NCBI GenBank assembly: GCA_026770575.1
Contig: MU657725.1
Span: 17,277-31,109 of the forward strand
Direction: 5' to 3'
Source of the DNA: Pelagophyceae sp. CCMP2097
Lineage: Eukaryota; Sar; Pelagophyceae
Length of the DNA stretch: 13,833 nucleotides
The notes under the pieces were generated by a model that ran no database searches, was not told the DNA's origin, and saw only the letters and a list, made by a program, of their open reading frames with translations. Made by a program: the position numbers and the translations under genes. Shown one piece after another: positions 7,084 to 13,833 of the stretch (positions are counted from its first letter, which is position 1; each line of letters starts with the position of its first letter).

Positions 7084-10000
7084 TTACGTCTGGGGTCTCC
7101 TCCGCATCCTCGAGTTGGATAGGGTCGGGGGGGCGGCGGCCTTTTGCGCGGCGGGCGTCGCGGCGGCGAAGTAGACGACGGGCGTGGCGTGCGCGTGCGA
7201 AACATCGCGCGCGTAGCCCGCGAGCGCGGCCGTCGCGTCGCCGCCGCGATCCAGATTCCGGAGCTCGGCGCGCATCGTGGCGCGTGCGTCGGCGTGCGCG
7301 AAGAGGACGTCGCGCGACGCGTCGATGAGGAGCGCGAGCGTGTCGTCCGACGGCGCGAGGAGCTCGGCGAGCGGCAGCAAGATCGGCGGCAAAACGGCGC
7401 CGTCGTCGGCGCACGCGTTGCCGGGCGGCGCCGCCGGCGGCCTCACAGCCGCGCGGCGCTTGAAGAGGCCGCCGACGGACGAGCCCGAGCCTGACGACCG
7501 CTGCGAGTCCGGCGTCGCGGTGCCCGGCGACCGCGCCGATTCGCCGCGCGGGGGCTCCGGTGCCGCGCACGCGACGTCGCGGAGCACCGCCGCAGCGGCA
7601 GCGCGCTGCCACCGCGTGAGCTCGTCGGCGCGCGGCGGCGCCGCGTCGCCGCGGCTCGCCGGCGTCGCATTCTCGTACGTCTTAGCGGCGCGGGAAAACG
7701 CGGCCCAGGGCCGGCGCGCCTTCTTCTCGGGCGCCGCCGCCGGCGCGCGAGCGCGTGCCGCCGCCGCCGCCTCGAGGCGCAGCGCGGACGCGGCCCGCAG
7801 CGCGCGCGCCGCGTCGACGACGCTCGCGTCGCCGGGCTCGAGCGCCGTGAGCGCGCGCACGAGCGAAACGCCCTAATGCCGCCGTCGGCTTTGCGCGTTC
7901 GATTGCAAAGAGGCGTCGCCGCAAAAAGACGGACCTTTGGCGCGACATTTTCCCAGGGCACGAGCTGGGCGCGCTCCGAGCAGACGAGGCGGACTCGCTG
8001 CATGCCCTCGAAGAGGTGGCGCGCGGGCACGGCCTCGCGCAGCGCGCGGCGCCAGTCGCCGGCGGAAGCGTCGAGGCGCGCGTCGCACCAGACGGCGGCG
8101 AGGCTCGCGCCAAAGGCCGCGTCGAGGAGGCCCGTGCGATACCGGCGCTCGTAGAGCGCGCGGCCAAAGGCCACGGCGACGCGCGCGCCGTCGGCGGGGC
8201 GGTAGACGACGAGCACGGACCCGACGTGGACCGCGTAAATCGTCGCGCGCGCCGCCGCCGCCGTTGCCGCGCCGCGCGCGCCGCCGCGCGCCTGCCGCGC
8301 GCGCATCGCCGCCGCGAGGCGCCACAGCGTCTCGCGGTTCCGCAGGCGCAGCTCGGCGGGCGTGAGCCGCCCGCGGCGCTGCAGCGAGACATCGCCGCGG
8401 AGCCGGACAAACGCCGCCGCGCACTGCTCGAAGAGCAGCTCCGCGCCGCCGCCCGCGGGTGCCGCCGGGGCGCCCTCGCCGCCGCCGTCGTGCGGGGCGC
8501 CGCGCGCCGCGCTGAGGAAGATGAGGTCGTCGCCGCCGGGCCGCGGCCCGTCGGCGACCGCGTCGGCGCCGCCGCCCGGCGCGCCGAGGCGCTGGACGTC
8601 TCGCTCGAAGATGACGAGGATGTCGAGGAGGCGCAGGTTTTCGTTGACGAGCGCGACGTCGCAGGCGAGCAAGAAGCGCACGAGCCGCTCGAGTATGCTG
8701 CGCAGGCGTCGCACGGCGTCGCCGTTCCGGCGCACGAGCCTCGCGGCGGGCACGGCGCTGCCGCAGACGAAGAGGCGTTGGAAGAGCTCTCGGGCCTCCA
8801 GCCAATGCGCCATGGCGTTGACCATGTCTCGCCGGAGCAGCCGGAGTTCGGCCACGTTAAGATACGCGTCTAAAAGCGTCAGCGGCTCGCCCGCCGCCGC
8901 CGCCGCGTGCAGCGCCTCCAAGCACTCGCGCTCGTCGACGGCGCGCGGCCGTGAAGCGCGCGCGGCGCCGCCCGTCGCGTCGCCCATGCCGTAGGCGTCA
9001 AACACCACAGGGGCCACGACGCGGTCCAGCTGGAGACGCACGGCGCTGCAGGCCGCGCGCGCGGCGCCGGCGTCGTCGCGCAGCGCCCTGTAGCACTCGA
9101 CGGCGTTGCGGTACCACCGCAGCGCGTCGACGACCACCTCGTCGCGCGAGGCGTAGTCCTGAAAGTGCCGCGCCGACGACTGCTGCGGCCGCCGCGTCGC
9201 CTTGAGGCGGTCCTGCACGCCCCTTTGCCGCGCGCGCAGCGCCGCGTCGCCGCCCGCGGCGCGCGCGGGCGACTTGGCCGCGTCGCTTTTCTTAGACGCG
9301 TCGCCCTTCTTCGAGCTCCCCGCCGACGGCGCGTCGCGCAGGCTGCCCGCCGGCGACGCGGCGCGCGCGGCCGCCGAGTCGTCGCGGGCGGCGCCATAAT
9401 CGGCGGCGCGGTCGGCGCCGTCGCCGCGGCCGCCGTCGCGGACGCGCACGGGGAACGCGCCGTCGGCCGCGTCGCGGGCCACCGCCTCCTGGACCTGGGC
9501 GCGGAGCTCGAAGAGGCGACCCAGGTCGGCGAGGCCGCCGTTTCCGCGGCCGCGCGCGCCGGCGGCGCCGCCCGCCGAGACGACGGTCTCGAGCGCGGCC
9601 ACGGTCCGCGCCACGCAGCGCAGCGCGCGCCGCGGCCGGCCGCGGAGGAGCGCGCACCGCGCCTCGAGCTCGCCGAGGTCGGCGTCGTTGCGCGGGCCCA
9701 CGCGCGGCACGCAACACCGGCTGTGGGCCAGCAGCGTGCCGACGAGGCCGGGCTGGCAGTCGGGCGTCGTACCCACGGCGCCGCCCAGCGCGCCGCGCCG
9801 CCGCTCGGCGCCGCCGCCCGCGAGCGCCGCCGGCCACGCCGACGCCGCCGCCGGCGCCGCCGCGGAGCACGACTGCCGCAGCTCCGCCGCCGCCGCCGCC
9901 GCCGACCCCCGCCGCCGCAGGCGCCGGATGCGCGCCAGCGCGCCCTCGCAGCCGCCGCAGTCGCCGCAGTCGAGGTGCGCCTTGGCCAGCCAGGTCAGCA

Positions 10001-13000
10001 TGGCGATGCGCGCCGACGCGCCCGTCGCCGCGCCGCGGGCGCGCGGCGCCGCGGCCGCGGGCGGCGACTGGGGCGACTGCGGCTGCGCCGCCGCCGCGGG
10101 GCCGTTTAGTGCCGCCTCGAGCGTGACGACGGCGTCGCCCGGCCGCGCGAGCTCGAGCTCGAGGCGGGCCTTTGCGATGACCACGCGCTCCGCGGCCATT
10201 TCGAGCTCGAGGCCCGCCGCGCGGTCGCTTCGCGGCGAGCGCGCGATGCGCCGGTCCAAAATGGCCAGGGCGCGCTCGAGGACGCCGAGCGCGGCGTCGC
10301 CGTGCCGCGCGCCCACGCGCAGCGCGGCGGCGAGCTCGGTCACGAAGAGCAGCTCGTGCAGGTTCGACTCAGGCCGCCTGCCCGCGGCGCCGGCGGCGCC
10401 GTCCTCGGCCTCGAGGTCCGAGAGGACGCGCTCGCAGTGCAGCGCGCCCAGGTCGTCGTCATCATGGCGCGCCGCCACGATTGCGAGTTCGCGCTCGAGG
10501 CCGCGCCGCTTGGCCGCGTCGCCGAGGCAGCCCGCGACGGCGGCGCAGACGCGAAGCGCCAGCACGGCGAGCTCGTGCTTGCCGCGGTACTCGAGGACGC
10601 GCGCAAAGGCGGCGACGGCGCTGTAGCCCATGCTGGAGACGAGGGCCGAGTACGCCGTCGCCGCGCCAGGCTCGGGCGCCGCCGGCGCCGCGTGGCTCGG
10701 CGGCGAATTTATGCCGGCGGGCCGCTCGACGCCGGGGCCCGGCGCGATCCAATTGACGCAGGGCAGGTCGACAGGGTCGGCGCGCGGCCGGCCGGCGACG
10801 ATGGTCACGGCTTCGAAGAGTAGCATCTCCGCGGCCCTAAGCGCGTCGCAAACCTCGTGCGCGCGCCCGCGGCCGCCGCCGGCGAGGCGCGGCCCGACGG
10901 GCACCGCCGGCGCCAGGTCCTCGAAGCGCGATAGGCGCCGGAGCCCGAGGGCCAGCGCCGCCTTGAGCCTTGCCACGGAGTACGCCGGCAGCCGCTCGAC
11001 GGCCGCGCCGAGGCGCGCGTCGACGAAGCGCGCCGCCGCCGCCGCGGGCGCGCCGGCGTCGCCCGAAACGGATAGGAAGAGGGCCTCCTTGTGCTTGGAC
11101 AGGTCGGCAGAGTTGGTCGACGACGTGGTAGACGTCGTCGACGCCTCGTGCCGCAGACGCGGCGGCCACCTCGCCGCGTCGGCCGCCGCCGGCGCGTCCG
11201 CGGCCACCGACCCATCGGCCGCCGCCGCCCCGTCGGCCGCCGCCTCTGCCCCGCCGACGTCGCCACGGCGCGCGCGGTGCTGCGGCGCCGCGGGCGCGTC
11301 GGCCGCCTCGCGCTGGTCCGCGCCGGTCGGCGCGGGGCCGGCGCCGCCGCGGCGGTCGACGAGGCGCTCGGCGGTGAGGGGCGAGTAGCCCAGGGCGTCG
11401 AGCTCGATGTCTGCGAGGGCGGCGGCCTCGAGCTCGAGCGCGGCCGCGGCCGTGACGACGTGCATGGCGCTGAGCTCGGCGACGCGCAGCGACCGCAGGA
11501 ACCCCTGCCGCGGCAGCGGCGGCAGCGCCGCGCACCAGCACGGCGCCGCGCCCGGCAGCGCGCACCTCACGCGCCGGCGGTACGCGCGCTCGTGGACGAG
11601 CGCGAGGTGCGCCAAGCCCTCGTCGAGCTCGAGCGCCAGGCGCTCGCGCAGCGCCGCCGACCGCGCGCCCGCCGAAATGCGCGCCGCCGCCGCGCGGAAC
11701 GCCCGGACGTCGGGCGCTGTCACCAGATCGTGCGCCTTGGAGTAGCCGCCGCGCCGGCCCGCCAGCTCGTCGCACCGCTGCGCCAGCCGGCAAAAGACGC
11801 GCACAAGCCGCCCCGCGCACTGCGCGCACCGCGCCTCGTCCTCGTCGGCCGCGGCGTCGGCGGCGGCTACGGGCGGCGGCGAGCCCGGCAGCCCTGCGGA
11901 GGCTGCCGCCTCGCCGGGCGCGGCCGCGAGCGCGGCGGGCCCCGGCCGCGCCCGGTGGAAGAGGCGGAGCACCGAGGCGCAGTCGGCGGCGCCCGGCTGC
12001 GGCGTCCAGGCCTCGTCGAGCCGGCGGACGAGCGCGCGCAGCAGCCGCGCGCATTCCGCGTCCTTGTGCGCGCAGAGCGCCATCTCGGCTTCACGCAGCG
12101 CGCGCTCGAGCGCCACCTCGTCGCGTGGCCGCCGCTCCGCGCCCGTGGCGGCAAAGGGCCGCGGCCGCACGACGACCTGCTTTGACCGCTGCGCCGTGCG
12201 CTCTAGGTCGCCAAGCCAGGCCACAAACGCCGGCGCCGTCGTCGGCGCCTGGGGCGCCGACCACGCCGGCGCGCCGGCCGCCGCGCGCGCCGCGCCGCCG
12301 AAGCGCCGCGCCCAGTCGGCGGCGAACGGCGCCGACGCGCCCGCCGCTGCATCCGCGTCCGCAGCGCCCGCCGCCGCCTCGCTCGGCCGCGGCAGCGACT
12401 GCGCGCTCGCGGAGCGATCGGCGGCCGCGGCGCCCCGCGCGCGCCGCGGCCCCGGCGCGCGCGGCAGCGGCAGGGCCTCGTCGTCGCGCGCTTCGCTGCC
12501 GCGCGGCGCGGCGGTCTGCGGCTCCTCGACGAGGCGCGGCCCGCAAAACGGCGGCGGGCCGCGGCCCGCCCGCAGGTGCAAGTCGCGGAGGATCTGCGTG
12601 TAGTTCTCGGAGACGGCGCGCCGCGGCCGATGCGCCTCGGCGCCGTCGAGGCCGTGCGTGGCCGCGCCTTTTGTCCACTGCCGTGTCCGCCGAAAGACGC
12701 TGTACAGCACCACGGGCCTAAAGGTCGCGGCGGTGCGCGCGCACGGGGAGGGAGCGGGCGCCGCGCGCAGAGGTACGAGGGCTCCTACCTCGCCGCTGGC
12801 CTCGGCGCCGGCCGCGGCTCGGGCCCGTCGAGGTACTCGAGGAGCGACTCGACGCGCGGCGGCTCGGCGTGGATCGCGGGCTCGTCGTCGTCGTCGGCGG
12901 AGAAGATGCTCGAGGAGCGGCCCGACGACGAGGCGTCGTAGCCGGCGGCGTCGTCGCCGCGCGAATCGCCGCCGGCGGCGCCGGCGGCGGCGTCGCGCTC

Positions 13001-13159
13001 GAGTTCGAGTTCGAGGTCCCAGTCCTCGAGCGTGCCGCTCTGCGACCGCGGCAGCGTCGCCGCGTCGGGCGCGTCGGGCGCGGGGCCGCCGGGCGCGTCG
13101 GGGAAGGCAAAGTCGCCGTCCCAGTTGGCAGTCTGCACGGGCGACCTCGGCGAGCTCAT
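7084..13159 (-). CDS. Large Ala-rich helical/TPR-like protein with CHAT/separase-like C-terminal segment (3 exons)
   Basis: Family not recognised with certainty. Proposed exons: 13159-12789, 12717-7935, 7872-7084 (1980 residues); introns 12788-12718 (GT-TAG, 71 bp, phase 2, restores PAARPVVLYSVFRR) and 7934-7873 (GT-TAG, 62 bp, phase 0, joins NVAPK to GVSLVRAL). Residues 1-120 are acidic and disordered (MSSPRSPVQTANWDGDF). The middle is Ala-rich with many helical stretches of TPR/solenoid character, for example AFARVLEYRGKHELAVLALR and the best-conserved-looking block near 9110-8620 (YRNAVECYRALRDDAGAARA, LLDAYLNVAELRLLRRDMVN, LVRFLLACDVALVNENLRLL). Near the C terminus, IYAVHVGSVLVVYRP, then LVPWENVAPKGVSLVRAL, resembles the LPWE...R segment of CHAT and separase proteins. 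No clear His-Gly or Cys catalytic motif follows, so a protease activity is not supported. Ser/Thr-rich and Ala/Asp low-complexity inserts are present (about 11080-11270). Alternative start: in-frame Met at 13276. Confidence 0.65.
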
Positions 13160-13420
13160 ACCGCCCGCGGCGCGGCGCGGATCACGCCCCCGCACACCGA
13201 AGCGCACGCCCACACGGGCGCATTCGCCGTGGCGGGGCCACAAGCGTCGAGGGGTAGTAGCAAAATAAGAGTACAAGCCTGAGGCCCTGAGCAGAGCCCG
13301 TATTTTTGCCGGCCTATTCTGGTGGATAATGATAATGGACCCGGGCTCCTATTACAAGAGCGCGCCGGAGGTACACGGAGGACCCGAAGGATACAGCCAA
13401 ATCCCATTGCAATGCCCACG

Positions 13421-13440
13421 TAAATAATTGAAATTATTTA
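13421..13440. promoter_or_regulatory. 20-bp AT palindrome in repeat copy 2
   Basis: Same palindrome as 5228-5247, here with GA between perfect 9-bp arms. Fully conserved between copies. Confidence 0.4.
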
Positions 13441-13524
13441 ACTAATCGCTGAACTTTCAAATCCTCCTTATCTTTATTTTTATTATTTTATTTATTATTG
13501 AGCTATTTATTTTTTCTTTTTTTT

Positions 13525-13648
13525 GCGGCCGACCAGATTCGAACCTGTGACCAAAAACTTCTTCTATGATGATTCCAATGAGGCTCCTGCTCGACCTAAA
13601 CTCCCAATTTTAGCAATCGCATCAACCACCAATCGCTAAATCGGCCGA
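13525..13648 (-). other. tRNA-like module (Pol III A/B box-like), copy 2
   Basis: The reverse complement matches 5020-5143 with one visible substitution in 124 nt. The B box (13535-13545), the acceptor-like ends and the D-stem-like pairing are all kept, as is the internal TTTTT run. This region is more conserved than the flanking microsatellite. Confidence 0.5.
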
Positions 13649-13698
13649 GTTGCTGCCCTTTTCTTCCCAAAGGTGGAACCTCACGGATGGACCCGGCG

Positions 13699-13709
13699 AC
13701 GGACGGACT

Positions 13710-13740
<31 letters not shown>
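13699..13740 (-). repeat. GTCT tetranucleotide microsatellite (copy 2)
   Basis: About 42 bp of GACA/GACG units on the plus strand, equivalent to the GTCT tract of copy 1. Most of it is a clean AGAC run with variant units at one end. Confidence 0.85.
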
Positions 13741-13741
<1 letters not shown>

Positions 13742-13774
13742 TAATTGCCCCTGGTAATAATCCTTCAATCAAAG

Positions 13775-13833
13775 GACCCGAAGGGCCCTTGCCGTAAACT
13801 GACGTTGAATAAACGGCAAGGACCCTTCGGGTC
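13775..13833. repeat. Terminal 21-bp inverted repeat (stem-loop) at the window edge
   Basis: Arms 13775-13795 and 13813-13833 pair at 20 of 21 positions around a 17-nt loop. Both arms contain the CCCGAAGGG/CCCTTCGGG core. The right arm ends exactly at the last base of the window. It corresponds to the degenerate stem of copy 1. Confidence 0.75.

Larger units (their letters stand above)
13350..13833 (-). repeat. 0.5-kb AT-rich interspersed repeat, copy 2 (inverted)
   Basis: This is the reverse complement of 4822-5317, with only a handful of substitutions over the central 300 bp. Examples are GTTTAGG for GTTGAGG, AAAATAAA for AAAAGAAA, and GTACCTCC for GTGCCTCC. It has a shorter microsatellite and a better-preserved terminal stem. 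It ends 190 bp upstream of the start codon of the large minus-strand gene and has the same orientation as that gene, as copy 1 does relative to the CstF-64 gene. It reaches the window edge, so its outer end may continue beyond 13833. Confidence 0.85.

Noticed and set aside
8016..10109. Long plus-strand open frames opposite the large minus-strand gene (8016-8873, 9165-10109, 9688-10626)
   Set aside because: Arg/Ala/Pro-rich low-complexity shadows; the minus frame runs open for 4.8 kb and joins to flanking exons by good splice sites.
4822..13833. LTR retrotransposon or composite DNA transposon bounded by the repeats
   Set aside because: The repeats are inverted, not direct, and the enclosed 8 kb holds cellular genes with introns; no integrase, reverse transcriptase or transposase motifs.

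Overview
The window looks like nuclear DNA from a very GC-rich, compact eukaryotic genome. All four genes are typical eukaryotic proteins and all are interrupted by short spliceosomal introns (46 to 118 bp). GC is very high throughout, except in one repeated AT-rich element. A unicellular alga or other protist fits, and a small marine stramenopile such as a pelagophyte is my guess, but nothing here proves the lineage. Nine introns can be placed from reading-frame logic alone. Eight of them end in TAG rather than CAG, and two appear to use GC donors, both in the CstF-64-like gene.

Layout: (1) 55-908, plus strand, three exons: an FKBP-type peptidyl-prolyl isomerase domain with a conserved-looking C-terminal extension. 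(2) 1061-4634, minus strand, two exons: an importin-4/Kap123-type beta-karyopherin of 1170 residues, converging on gene 1 with 152 bp between the stops. (3) 4635-5422: a divergent intergenic region holding copy 1 of a roughly 0.5 kb repeat. (4) 5423-6907, plus strand, five exons: a CstF-64 (CSTF2/Rna15) mRNA 3'-end-processing factor with RRM, Gly-rich linker, hinge and C-terminal domain. (5) 7084-13159, minus strand, three exons: a 1980-residue Ala-rich helical-repeat protein with a C-terminal segment that weakly resembles the CHAT/separase fold, converging on gene 3 with 176 bp between. (6) 13160-13833: the upstream region of gene 5, holding copy 2 of the repeat in inverted orientation and running to the window edge.

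The genes are unrelated housekeeping-type functions (protein folding, nuclear import, mRNA 3'-end formation, scaffold) and do not form a pathway. The least ordinary object is the repeat. Two near-identical copies (4822-5317 and 13350-13833) sit as inverted repeats around 8.03 kb of DNA. Each carries a tRNA-like module with a near-perfect Pol III B box, a GTCT microsatellite, a 20-bp AT palindrome and a stem-forming end. Each lies just upstream of a start codon, pointing the same way as the downstream gene. No transposase, reverse transcriptase, CRISPR array or genuine tRNA gene was seen.
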